Part shown: positions 1 through 9,446 of the stretch, piece by piece
Numbering within the stretch: position 1 is the first letter of the stretch
How the letters are laid out: every line of letters begins with the position of its first letter
NCBI RefSeq assembly: GCF_000227135.1
Contig: NC_018256.1
Coordinates: forward strand, 1,209,080 to 1,242,878
Source of the DNA: Leishmania donovani
Lineage: Eukaryota; Euglenozoa; Kinetoplastea; Trypanosomatida; Trypanosomatidae
DNA length: 33,799 nt
Direction: 5' to 3'
The notes under the pieces: model-generated
Told to the model about the DNA's origin: nothing
What the model saw: the letters and a program-made list of their open reading frames with translations, nothing else
The model's database searches: none
Position numbers and translations under genes: made by a program

Positions 1-215
1 GCTCTGGCGGCGGTTTGGGCAGCACAGCGCTGGCGCGCTAGAAGGCGGCACGCCCTCGGCACTCCATGCTGCCGCCGCCACCCACCCGCCGCTGCAGCAA
101 TCAAAAGCACGGTCAGGGGCGCGTGCGCGGCTGCGCGAGCATCGCCTCCTATCGTCCCGTAAGCGCAGCTTCGGGCAATGCCGCGCTGGCGTCTGAGACC
201 GGTGGCCAAGGCCGT
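1..215 (+). repeat. Inverted-repeat arm A
   Basis: Bases 1-210 are the exact reverse complement of 6817-7026. One mismatch at 211 and four further matches follow before similarity stops. The repeat reaches the window edge, so its true length is unknown. It carries no supported gene; the short reading frame at 66-302 is simply mirrored in the other arm. The perfect identity implies recent duplication, gene conversion or an assembly artefact. Confidence 0.9.
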
Positions 216-1620
216 GATCCGTGCGTTTTTTTTTTCGGATATTGTTGTGCTGTCGGTGAGGCTATCGTGTTCACGTTGTCGTGGCGCGCGTACTACTATT
301 AAGCGCAGAGGTACGGAAGCGTAAGATGGGCTGCACCAACCATTAGCTCCGTCACGCCCCGAATTATTTGGAGGATACGAATCTAAACCCTTGTAGGGCG
401 GGGTGCTGAGTGCCATGAGGTGAGTGAGTGAATCTGCGAGAAAAGGCCGCACGTGGTTTTCTGTGACCCTGTTGACCCTGCTGTGTTGGTGGCACGTCAA
501 ACCCCGTTTTCATTGTCTAGCACCTGACGGGTTAGCTGCAAGGGAGTGTACTGCATCCTCTTGTCGCTGCTTGCTAGAGTTGTTGCATTATCGTACACCA
601 TTGCGGCAGCTCCTGCAGTGAAGTTTCTGTGCGATGCTTGGCCCGTCTACAGGCAGCAACGGCACTTCACAGAACGACAGAGTCGCTGCTTCTGTGGTGA
701 TGGATTTTAGTTGGCCTACAGAGTCGGGCCGCATCTGCTAAAGTTGTGGTATAGGCAACACGCGACCGCTGCGCAGGCGGGAGGTGCCTGCGCGCAGTGA
801 TGCTACGAGAGCCGATGCTGGCGTATCCGCATGAGAACTGCTAAAGTGCTATGCCGAGACAGCTATCCGGCGTGTGCACCTGCCGCCTCAAATGCGCAAT
901 GGAGCCTCGTCGCGTGAGTGCGGAGAGACAAAGGCGTGAGGGCAGCGCAACAGCGCGAAGGAGTTGAGGGGCAGCAGATCGGCCTCGTTGCGGAGGTGCC
1001 TCTTGTGCTCTTATCGATGGAGAACAAAGCATGCGGATTTGTAATTGTCTTCGCGCCGTGCAGCTCGGCGTTTCGTTGCAGTTTTTCGTGGTCTTTTGCG
1101 TGTGAAGGTGGAGGTGCTCTTTAACGCTCCATGACCCTGTGACCGGGCGCTCACGTGCCGTCCGTGTATGTGTAGGCACTACTATGTGGTAGGTCTTCTT
1201 CTGCTTTGAACTCCTCCGTGCCGCGGGACGTTCGCGGAGACACATGACGAGGACGATGGGCGACAAGCATGAAAGGGTGGGCGGCGGCGTCGACTTTCAG
1301 AAGGTCCACTTCGCGCAGTAGTCGTGCCTGCGCATCGCTTGACTCGAGGCATGTTCTCTGATGCAAAGTGCAGTGTTGTCGGACACTATCGCGAGCTCCT
1401 TGCGCGGTGCCGGGCGTCGAGGAATGGCGACGTCACGGAGGTCGACGTGCCCCCTAATGATGATACCGATTTTGTGCTCTATGAGGTGCTTTACGCCGAA
1501 GCGCTGCCGCTACTCTTTTGTATTGGGTCCATTTGCACCCTTCCCCTGCCCTCCTCCCTCTTCTTACCCCCCCCCGCCCGTGCAAATACGCCGTGTCGAC
1601 GGGGACATTGCATGTGCATC
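216..1620. other. Non-coding spacer, no gene seen
   Basis: No reading frame here has both convincing length and protein-like composition. Frames of 60-140 codons occur on both strands but overlap each other and start or stop arbitrarily. It is probably the 3' untranslated and intergenic sequence of an upstream gene outside the window. A pyrimidine/C-rich stretch appears near 1537-1580. Confidence 0.5.
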
Positions 1621-1680
1621 TCTGGCTGTTGTCCCTCTCTGCCTTTCTAGCTGCCTTGTCGCCTGCTTAACGTCACACAG
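1621..1680 (+). promoter_or_regulatory. Candidate trans-splice acceptor for the 192-aa protein
   Basis: A pyrimidine-rich run at 1621-1650 is followed by an AG at 1679-1680. No ATG lies between this AG and the gene start at 1740, giving a 59-nt leader. An earlier AG at 1649-1650 is an alternative. This is inferred from the trypanosomatid pattern of polypyrimidine tract plus AG. Confidence 0.4.
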
Positions 1681-1739
1681 CAAGTGAGCACCTCCGGTGG
1701 AGGGCACAGCGGAGCCCCTTTGGTGGCACGCCACACACG

Positions 1740-2318
1740 ATGAGTGGCTCCTTTGCGCTGCGCAAGCTCCTCTTCGATATCGACGACGAGGAGGACGTCA
1801 ACCGACGCGGGTACCACTACGCCGGTGCGTATGCACCGCTTCTTCACAGTGTCGCGGTGCTGCAGCCGGCTGCGGTGCTTCCAAAAAGCGGTCTGCCCTT
1901 CGCCTGTCTGTGTCTCTTCTCGTCTTTTGCGACGTGTCTCACCATGAAGGTACGCAAGAAAGAGAGGTGGTGGATGGGCATGTTTGCCATCTGCGCCGTC
2001 TACTACAACAGCGTCAAGGCGCACAAAGTGAACAATGGGCTTGTCGGCCATCAATGCGGTTTCTTTGCCGCTGGAATGGGTGCCATCGGGTGTGTCGCGC
2101 GGCTGATGGCCAAAAGCGGCTCTGCTCGAAAGAACTTCGGCTGCCTCGGTCTCTTCACAGCACTACTGTGGTACGAAATCGGCCGCTATCACCTGTGGAC
2201 GGAGCATGTGACAGAGTTCCGCCGCGATGTTACGCCGGAGCGGTCGTACGACTTGCTAGGCGATTATGTTCCGCAGTCCTTGGAGGTTGAGTTTCTCCCG
2301 TACCGCACTATTACGTAA
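1740..2318 (+). CDS. Small polytopic membrane protein, unknown function
   Basis: I do not recognise this 192-residue protein. The N-terminus is soluble with an acidic patch (DIDDEED, residues 13-19). Four hydrophobic stretches follow at about 51-69, 77-92, 105-123 and 133-150, separated by short basic loops such as KVRKKER at 70-76 and KSGSARKN at 125-132. The C-terminal 40 residues are soluble and acidic/aromatic. The start is the first ATG after a good splice-acceptor candidate and no in-frame ATG lies upstream. Spaced basic loops and aromatic residues make it look like a genuine small membrane protein, possibly mitochondrial, but nothing fixes its location or activity. It is the first gene inside the inverted-repeat pair. 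Confidence 0.75.
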   Translation: MSGSFALRKLLFDIDDEEDVNRRGYHYAGAYAPLLHSVAVLQPAAVLPKSGLPFACLCLFSSFATCLTMKVRKKERWWMGMFAICAVYYNSVKAHKVNNGLVGHQCGFFAAGMGAIGCVARLMAKSGSARKNFGCLGLFTALLWYEIGRYHLWTEHVTEFRRDVTPERSYDLLGDYVPQSLEVEFLPYRTIT

Positions 2319-2952
2319 GGGAAACGAACGAAACCAGCGTCTCTTCTCGCTTCCGCGATTTCTGTGTTTTGTGGCCACGAGAGTGACTGCATCTGCTGCC
2401 AGCGCTCTTCTCTGCGGGCTCCGTCACGTCGCGGTGGCGTCGCGGCCGCGTGCATCGCCACCACACACGCGCCCTGTTGATGAGGTGCGCACCGTCGAAT
2501 AGACTACTTCCGTTCGTTTGCCAGGATGAGAGAGAGATGGAAGAAAGTGGTGGTGGAGGGACCGTTACACCGAGGTCACACCGGAAGGCACATAGTGCGT
2601 CCTTCGCATACGGAAAAAAAAGATAGATGCACATGCTTTGCCTGCATATTCTCGAGCGTGAGGAGTCACCCGGCCTTTCACCTACCGTTTTCTCGCCACG
2701 CCGTGTCGCCAGCTGTCCTCCTTCACGCATGGTGCGCGGGATCACGGCTCGGGCTTTAGGCGGAGTTTTCGCTGGAGTGTATGCTACGGGTCGTGCATCA
2801 GATATGGCAAGGGAGGCGTGCAGTCATGGAGTTCCGCAAATGACTACGTGACTGTGTGAGTAGCTCTTAAAACAGCTATGGCAGAAGGGCTACCTACATG
2901 AGGGTGAACCGCAGCGCCAGCACACGAGAAAGAAAGGGAGCGGCGAAGGCGT

Positions 2953-2972
2953 AGCGCACCGCCCGGTGCGCT
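2953..2972. repeat. 9-bp perfect hairpin
   Basis: The arm AGCGCACCG at 2953-2961 is the reverse complement of 2964-2972, with CC between. In RNA this would fold as a GC-rich stem with a tight loop, at the edge of the GC-rich block downstream of the 192-aa protein gene. Confidence 0.6.
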
Positions 2973-3995
2973 GCCGCACCTACAAGGTCGGCGGGGCGTG
3001 TCCCCATGGCGTGCCCGTCATGGCGGCATACTCTGTCGCCCGCTTCACGCACGCGGCCGGCGATCGGCCACCCTGCAGCAAAACACGACCCATTGCAGGA
3101 CAGCCGCCCCGCCCCTGCGAGAAACCATCACATTCCTTGAGGAGGAACCATCACGACTCCGGCCCTGAGTCACGGTCATTGCAAGAACGCTCGGGCCATT
3201 CCATTGCCACGTGCCCAGCTGACGCCGCGCGCCGCTCCCCGATAGGTTTTCCTCCATTACACAAATCGCCCGTCTCGCTGTCGTGAACCACCCTTGCAAA
3301 CGCATGCCTGAGGAGGAGGGGAGGTGGGGCGACCTCAGCTTCGTCACGGTTGACAGTGACCTTCAACCGGCATGCCGCCTGAATCACCGGCCCCGCTGCC
3401 TGCCTCACGGCTCGACACGTGCCTGCACTCTGCATGCGGCCTGTCCACACATCGACTCGCACATGGCTAGCACGTCGAGCGGCGTTGCAGGGGGCCACCA
3501 GCCAATCGTGCTGCCACCGCTTGCATCGCTTCAGGGCGTAACGCTTCACCCCATTGGCCCAACTCCCAGCCGATAGGCCCTCCCGCCAGCGGCGCCCAAC
3601 ACGGCTGGGGGCATTGGCCCTTCAGGCATGGGTCCCGGGGAAAGGGACGCTTTCCGGTCCGCCACTCCACCAACGTTGCACAGCACGCAGAGCCACGGCG
3701 AGCAGTCCAGATAGACACCAGCCATGCATCCCTCCGCGGCCACAGCATGAGCCGTCTTTTCATCAGACCCTCTTCCTCACCCATCACGGAGAGGGCGCAG
3801 CCGGCCACGCAGCTGCGGCAGCTGCAGCGCTCAATCATGTCGGCCGCCCTGAGCGCTGCGCCACCTTCTTCCGACACGGTCGCCGTGCTCTGTGGGGCCG
3901 GCACGCCGGTCGGGTGGCGCACGCTATGTCTGCCCTGCAACGACGCCTTGCGTGCATGCCACGCGTCGAACACGGAGGAGGGAAATGCGGAAGAG

Positions 3996-4021
3996 CACCC
4001 ACGGATCCTCCTCCGTGGGTG
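3996..4021. repeat. 10-bp perfect hairpin
   Basis: CACCCACGGA at 3996-4005 pairs perfectly with 4012-4021 across a 6-nt loop, TCCTCC. It lies inside the GC-rich block. It could be a structured RNA element in a 3' UTR or a chance inverted repeat. Confidence 0.6.
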
Positions 4022-5197
4022 TGTCGGTCCGTGATGGAGCTCCTCAGAGACGGCGACATCTATGTCCTCCCAGACCCGCCGCCACTCGCCCCATGCCAGC
4101 ATCCGCCTCGTCTCCCGGCAGCGGGCGCGCGCGGCTGTCCATGAATCGGCTGACAGCCGCCTCGAGACGATGGATGCACGCCTCCGACACCTGCACCCCT
4201 CCCTCAGCAGCATGGTGATCGAGCCACCCGCAGTCAGAATCCCCACGTGCGCAGGACACCCGCCTTTCCACGGTCTTCGGTGCTCATGGGATACCCACCG
4301 GTAGTCGGCGTCATCCGTCAGGAGCCCCGCCAATGTTAGGCCGCGCGAGGCCTGGCCATACACAGCTTGTTTTCCGCCATCAGCCCACCGCAACTCAGCG
4401 GAAGCGAACCCCCTCCCCCTCTGCAGCGTCAAGACCACAGCCGCACACACAATATTCCTGTTCGACGTACGTTCCCAAGCGTTGGGGGAATCCGTAATGA
4501 AGTGGGATCAGTGGAATGCGGTAATGATGGACATGTGCCTTTGCCTCTCTTATTTTTTTGTGCCCCGCAGAAGCTGGCGCATTTACCTGCCGACATAGAA
4601 CGGGGAGGAAGAGGTAAGAGGAGAGCGCGAGAGTTCATCGTCAGTAGTCAATGCTCAAGACACGCCAGCACGATCAAAACGAAATATATGAGACTTCCGT
4701 GTCTGCCGGCACATGATGTGCCGTTTTGTGTGTGTTAGCACCGCACGAGCGTAGTACTGCAGTGTGACCTTTCGATCACGGCAGTGCCACTGTGGGCTGA
4801 AGCGTAGGCTTCGCAGGGTTGTCTACAGAACTGCCGGTCGGCTTTGTTCCCGGCGTGGAACTGCCGCCCTCCGTCTCTCTCGCCCCCTCACCCATTGCGT
4901 TTTGCATCGTGCTCCACCCCCGAAGACGCGTCTCCTTCAGGCGTTCGTGCGTGACAGACGCGCCAGCACACTCAGGGAGGAACTTCTCGTTGACTCTCCT
5001 CTGCCGCTTCCACCTCTGCTCCGCCGCTCGTCATCTTCCCATGTTTCTTCTCTTTTTTTTTCGCCAAAGGAAACACCATCAAAAGACGCCCTTCCATCTT
5101 GCTGGCGCAGGCCCAGCTAGAGCCACAATAGACTACCGCTCCAAAGGAAAAGAAAGGACATCCGTTGAACGTACATGTTGCGCGCGCGTGTGCATAC

Positions 5198-5213
5198 CTT
5201 CCTCCTCCTGCAG
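5198..5213 (+). promoter_or_regulatory. Candidate trans-splice acceptor for nucleoside hydrolase
   Basis: A short CT-rich run ends in CAG, with AG at 5212-5213. Using it gives a 53-nt leader with no ATG before 5267. The stronger T-rich tract at 5005-5064 with AG at 5068-5069 would instead leave an upstream ATG at 5174 that opens an 18-codon frame. Both sites are possible. Confidence 0.35.
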
Positions 5214-5266
5214 AAGCGGCACTCTGATTGAGACGTTCATACGTTTCTGTGGTTGAAGGGAAAATA

Positions 5267-6268
5267 ATGCCTCCCAAACCTGTCATCATCGACCATGATG
5301 GTGGTCACGACGACCTGGTCGCACTGGCACTGCTGCTGGGAAATCCGGAAGCAGTGAAGGTGATCGGCTGCATTGTCACGGACGCCGACTGCTTCGTGGA
5401 CCAAGCCTTCAACGTGTCGGGTAAGTTGATGGCCATGATGCACGCCAGGGAAGCAACGGAACTGTTCCCTGTCGCGAAGACGTCCTTCAAGGGCGTCAAT
5501 CCGTTCCCGTCGGATTGGCGGTGGAGCGCAAAGAACATGGATGACCTGCCATGCGTCAACATCCCCGAGCATGTGGCCATCTGGGAAGCCGTGCGGGACG
5601 AGAACGATAAACTGGTGGGGGAGGAGGCCATGGCTCAACTGGTGATGTCATCCCCGGAGGAGGTGACTATCTGCGTGACCGGGCCGTTGTCATGTGTAGC
5701 GTGGTGCATCGGTAGGTATGGCGAGGAATTCTGCAAGAACGTGGAGGAGTGCATCATCATGGGTGGCGCAGTCGACGTGAAGGGCAACGTTTTCATCGAA
5801 GGCCGTACTGATGGCAGCGCGGAGTGGAACATCTTCTGGGATCCTGCGGCGGCCAAGACGGTGCTCATGTGCCCGCATCTAAAAAAGATCGTATTCTCGC
5901 TCGACTCAACGAACTCAGTGCCGGTTACGTCGGAGGTGGTGCAGAAGTTCGGTGCACAGAACAAGTATTTACTGTCCCAGTTTATCGGCTCTGCTTGGGC
6001 AAGCTGCACACACTTCGAGCTGATCCGCCCTAGTGACGGGTACTACGCGTGGGACGTGCTGACGGCCGCGTATGCCATTGAGCGGCGATTGGTTGAACTG
6101 GAGGCTGTGCCGCTCGAGGTGGTGGTGGAAGCAAACGCCCCTAACGAAGGGCAGACCAGGCGGGCATTCGAGGGAGCTGCCTTGGACCACACGTACGTCG
6201 CGAAGAATACAAAGACGGATCTGTTTTATCGCATGGTGATGGACAGTGCTCGCTGCTGCCCAGGGTAG
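5267..6268 (+). CDS. Inosine-adenosine-guanosine-type nucleoside hydrolase
   Basis: This 333-residue protein has the usual length of the IUNH/IAG nucleoside hydrolase family. These enzymes cleave the N-glycosidic bond of purine nucleosides to base plus ribose, feeding purine salvage, which is essential because trypanosomatids cannot make purines. The N-terminal motif is DHDGGHDD (residues 9-16), keeping the aspartates that bind calcium and the catalytic Asp. Trp84 and Trp262-Asp263 (in YYAWD) match the stacking tryptophans and calcium-binding Asp of the purine-specific trypanosomal IAG enzyme. TGPLSCVAWC (about 144-153), MGGAVDVKGN and EWNIFWDP (around 186-193) are also conserved. Compared with the T. 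vivax enzyme as I recall it, the GN of the first motif is GG and the Asn in GPLSN is Cys. The C-terminus lacks a PTS1 signal. The start is the ATG before MPPKP. Exact substrate preference is inferred. Confidence 0.92.
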   Translation: MPPKPVIIDHDGGHDDLVALALLLGNPEAVKVIGCIVTDADCFVDQAFNVSGKLMAMMHAREATELFPVAKTSFKGVNPFPSDWRWSAKNMDDLPCVNIPEHVAIWEAVRDENDKLVGEEAMAQLVMSSPEEVTICVTGPLSCVAWCIGRYGEEFCKNVEECIIMGGAVDVKGNVFIEGRTDGSAEWNIFWDPAAAKTVLMCPHLKKIVFSLDSTNSVPVTSEVVQKFGAQNKYLLSQFIGSAWASCTHFELIRPSDGYYAWDVLTAAYAIERRLVELEAVPLEVVVEANAPNEGQTRRAFEGAALDHTYVAKNTKTDLFYRMVMDSARCCPG

Positions 6269-6408
6269 CCGCATGGGAGTGCAGCATTCACCTTGCCCTT
6301 AAGGCGTTTTTCCGCGGATTTTCTAGCTGTTGCCGATAATGGACGGCCGCCTCACCGTGACGTCAGGGCCTCATACCCCCCCCCCCAACACACACTGTGT
6401 GTGGGAGC

Positions 6409-6513
6409 GGCCAAGAGCCTGCGGCCTGCCCTGGTATACGGCCGTGAACTCTTGGTGTCCGCGGAGAGGTCTGGGCTTGCTCTGGGCCGAAGAGACGTGC
6501 ATCCATGACCACA
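6409..6513 (+). repeat. 105-bp direct repeat, left copy at gap 1
   Basis: This segment is identical to 6613-6717. The two copies directly abut the two ends of the N run. The usual cause is overlapping contig ends joined without merging, though a collapsed tandem repeat is possible. Confidence 0.95.
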
Positions 6514-6612
6514 NNNNNNNNNNNNNNNNNNNNNNNNNNNNNNNNNNNNNNNNNNNNNNNNNNNNNNNNNNNNNNNNNNNNNNNNNNNNNNNNNNNNNNN
6601 NNNNNNNNNNNN
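6514..6612. other. Assembly gap 1, 99 Ns
   Basis: A run of 99 Ns. The length looks like an arbitrary placeholder, shared with the second gap. Confidence 0.98.
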
Positions 6613-6717
6613 GGCCAAGAGCCTGCGGCCTGCCCTGGTATACGGCCGTGAACTCTTGGTGTCCGCGGAGAGGTCTGGGCTTGCTCTGGGCCGAAGAGAC
6701 GTGCATCCATGACCACA
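6613..6717 (+). repeat. 105-bp direct repeat, right copy at gap 1
   Basis: Identical to 6409-6513 and starting at the first base after the gap. Confidence 0.95.
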
Positions 6718-6811
6718 TCTATGCCAGCGCACTGCCAATCGTGTCGACGCTTGAAGAAATGTGCGCTTCCAACCACTGTTGTTGTGTTGCTGCTGCGTTG
6801 GGGTGGCTATG

Positions 6812-7026
6812 ACGGACTTGGCCACCGGTCTCAGACGCCAGCGCGGCATTGCCCGAAGCTGCGCTTACGGGACGATAGGAGGCGATGCTCGCGCAGCCGC
6901 GCACGCGCCCCTGACCGTGCTTTTGATTGCTGCAGCGGCGGGTGGGTGGCGGCGGCAGCATGGAGTGCCGAGGGCGTGCCGCCTTCTAGCGCGCCAGCGC
7001 TGTGCTGCCCAAACCGCCGCCAGAGC
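6812..7026 (-). repeat. Inverted-repeat arm B
   Basis: The reverse complement of 6817-7026 equals bases 1-210 exactly. The match degrades at 6812-6816, marking one true boundary; the other boundary lies beyond the window. With arm A it brackets about 6.6 kb holding the 192-aa membrane protein and the nucleoside hydrolase. Confidence 0.9.
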
Positions 7027-8113
7027 CTCGACTCTCCCGCCTGCGCTGTGCCGTGAGGGCATCCGGCCCGGCGTTGCGCGCGGTATGCTACGCGGGGTTT
7101 GCGGATCGTTCGAGGCACACCTCGGTTCAGGCAGCGATTGCGCACGCAATGTTGCTGTTGCGCACATGCCACGCGCGCTGCCTGGGCTTTCCCCGGCGAG
7201 CGCCCGCCGCTTCCCTCCCCCTGTGCTCAGTCAGGAGGACGCGCTATGCGCTCTTGGTGCGCAGGCACGCGTGCATCCGCGGCGCCCCTCCGCCTGGGCC
7301 CACCCACGCCTGTGAAGGGCGTGCGGGCGCAGGAGGGGGTGGGGGGCCCCCTCCCCTTGCTGCCACAGACTCGTGGCAGTGCCCCACCTGCCGCGGCGCA
7401 TGCGGGCAGGCCGTCCACACACGGCCCCCTCCCTGCGGCATCGACGGAAATGGAAGATGGAGAACAGGAAACCCCCGACGGACAGCAGCGTCCCCGTGAA
7501 GCAGGCCGCAGTGTCCAGAGGTGCGAGGGCTGTGTGCACAGCTAGCATGGTGGATCACACCCAGGCAAGGCATGCAGAGGTCAGCAGAGCAGGAGTGATG
7601 GATGGATCGAAGAGGCGCGAAGAGATGCAAACCAAACAACGCCCAAGCGCATGTGCTGCGCAAGCAGGCGGCACCCCCTACCCCCGGCCGGCTGGGCGGA
7701 TGAGCTACAGGCGCCGGAGGCATGACGGGAAGACCCTGAGCCACACCATGGAACCCCCCCCTCCCAGGCTGCGATGCGGAGAGTCGCCACGCCATGCTAT
7801 CGAATGCAGCGGCTTGAAGCGGCTGAGGGAGCAGCACGGCATGCAGGCGGGGCACGGGAGCGCAGCGGGCCCCGAGATGCGGCTGGCCAGCGTTCCTCTT
7901 GAGTACATCCGGCATGCACCTAGACCACTCCCTGCTACCCCGCACGTCAGACACCACCGCCTCCGCCGGGCGCCGACCGCGCAGCGCGTAGCCGAAGGAG
8001 GAAAGGGGGACGCAAGAGGACATGCAGAGCCGGCTGGGCGCGCGGCCCGATTCATGGGCGGTGTGGCTCGTCCTAGACGAACCGGGATGTGGGCGTAGTG
8101 CAACAGAGGTAGG

Positions 8114-8160
8114 CGAACTGTGGTTGTGTGGTGCACGTGTGTTTATCGAGTTGCCTCGGG
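8114..8160 (+). repeat. 47-bp direct repeat, left copy at gap 2
   Basis: Identical to 8440-8486. Past the identical core the two copies remain loosely alike (both carry GTCGTCG and TGTGTTCCT further on) but diverge. This points to real, ageing tandem copies rather than only overlapping contig ends. Confidence 0.9.
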
Positions 8161-8340
8161 TGGAGGGACAGGTTGGTAAAGACAATGAAATGTTAGTAGC
8201 ATACGTCGTCGTCTGCTTGTGAGTGTGTGTGTTCCTGGAGCATGCTACGGCCCAACGAGGAAGGCTAAAAGCGAATGGAAGTCTTTGATGAAGATTATTC
8301 GGCGAGACGCAAGGTTGTAGGCTGAAAGCGCTCCGCGAGC

Positions 8341-8439
8341 NNNNNNNNNNNNNNNNNNNNNNNNNNNNNNNNNNNNNNNNNNNNNNNNNNNNNNNNNNNN
8401 NNNNNNNNNNNNNNNNNNNNNNNNNNNNNNNNNNNNNNN
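8341..8439. other. Assembly gap 2, 99 Ns
   Basis: A run of 99 Ns ending just before the right copy of the 47-bp repeat. Confidence 0.98.
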
Positions 8440-8486
8440 CGAACTGTGGTTGTGTGGTGCACGTGTGTTTATCGAGTTGCCTCGGG
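8440..8486 (+). repeat. 47-bp direct repeat, right copy at gap 2
   Basis: Identical to 8114-8160. It starts exactly at the first base after the gap. Confidence 0.9.
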
Positions 8487-9308
8487 CTAAAGGGCACGAT
8501 TGGTGGGCTGAAGCTCAAAAAAATGTAATGAGATAGTCGTCGCTGTGCTTTGAGTCCTGTGTTCCTCATTCCACTATTCGTCTCCCCTTTGGGTTTTTTT
8601 TCTTCATCGTGCCGGCTGTTGTGCACCTTTAATTTTTTTTCTTTACGTTCGCTTCTATCTGCCGCGTCTCTACACGCTGCCACCCGTTTCCGGTGCAGTT
8701 TGTGGGTCGATCGGCCAGTGAGGTGGTGATGGACTACAAGGAAAATGAGGCCATACATCGAAGCCGCACAGCTCATGTTGAACGAACTGTGGCCAAGCGC
8801 GCTCGTCGAGGTTAAAGGACGTTAACCGTTGGTGGTTTGCGTGAACGTCTGTGATATGCGTGACTGTGATACGGCGGGAGGTTTTGTGGGGCTTCTATGA
8901 AGCAGCTGCACACCGCTGAAACGAAGGAAAACGAAAGGATTGCAAGGAAAAGCTTGAGCTGCTGTCTTGGTGCCCTAGAATGCAATGGAGTCGCGTTGTG
9001 GGAGGGCATTGGCCGTTGCGGAGACTCATCCGCACACGCGCGTTCAGTGTTTTCGGTGTCAGCCGCTTTATGCTCAAGCGACCTGCATTCGTAGACCCTC
9101 GCAGCCTCCACAGTCGTGTGAGTGTCGGTTTTGCGCCTCGCAGGCTTAAGCGGAAGGCTTACGCTCTCTCTCATGGGAGGCTTTCCGTGGTAAAGGACAC
9201 AACTCCGGCAGAAAGCTTTTTTTTCGTTCTCGACCGTTTTCCACATCCCTGTCTCTTCTGCGTCAGTGCTTAGAGTTTCATTGTTCGGCGTGTGGGCAAG
9301 CGTGCACC

Positions 9309-9345
9309 TATCCTTTCTCACCGCTCATTTTCCGTCTTCACACAG
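9309..9345 (+). promoter_or_regulatory. Candidate trans-splice acceptor for LRR/coiled-coil gene
   Basis: A pyrimidine-rich tract at 9310-9341 ends in CACAG, with AG at 9344-9345. No ATG occurs between it and the start at 9447, giving a leader of 101 nt. Confidence 0.45.
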
Positions 9346-9446
9346 GTACAGTGGGCCCAGTGGAAAGCAGTAGGCTCCGCGCTCGGTCGGTGGGCTCTCT
9401 GCTCGCAGCACACCGCCACCTCAACTTCTGTTGCTGCTCGGCAGTC

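Larger units (their letters stand above)
2945..4445. mobile_element. Possible SIDER-like degenerate retroposon region
   Basis: The stretch is much more GC-rich than its flanks, lacks coding character and has internal hairpins. It lies where a 3' UTR is expected, and Leishmania SIDER elements are known to sit in such 3' UTRs. I could not identify the 79-bp ingi/L1Tc signature or a clear A-rich tail by eye. The call therefore rests on composition and position only, and the boundaries are approximate. It could also be ordinary GC-rich intergenic DNA. Confidence 0.25.
2319..5197. other. Long spacer between membrane protein and nucleoside hydrolase genes
   Basis: This 2.9-kb stretch has no supported gene. 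It should contain the 3' UTR of the upstream gene and the splice region of the next. The middle (about 2945-4445) is GC-rich, holds two hairpins and is listed separately as a possible degenerate retroposon. The minus-strand open frame at 3467-4450 is best explained by high GC content. A long T-rich tract at 5005-5064 ends in an AG at 5068-5069, an alternative acceptor for the next gene. Confidence 0.5.
6269..9308. other. Repeat-rich spacer with two assembly gaps
   Basis: This 3-kb spacer has no supported gene. From left to right it holds an 11-C run at 6376-6386, a 105-bp sequence duplicated around a gap, inverted-repeat arm B, a long GC-rich block to about 8100, and a 47-bp direct repeat around a second gap. 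It then becomes T-rich before the next gene. The long minus-strand frame at 7244-8776 runs through a gap and GC-rich DNA and is not taken as a gene. The GC-rich block could be retroposon-derived, but I found no diagnostic motif. Confidence 0.55.

Noticed and set aside
66..302. Short + frame whose first 47 residues recur at 6719-6961 on the minus strand
   Set aside because: The identity follows from the inverted repeat. The tails differ and no coding signal is seen.
3467..4450. 327-codon open frame on the minus strand
   Set aside because: It lies in GC-rich DNA where stops are rare, is antisense to the otherwise uniform + strand, and its Arg/Ala/Cys-rich translation has no domain-like pattern.
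7244..8776. 510-codon open frame on the minus strand
   Set aside because: It runs through an N gap and GC-rich spacer. The translation is low in protein character and antisense to all genes.
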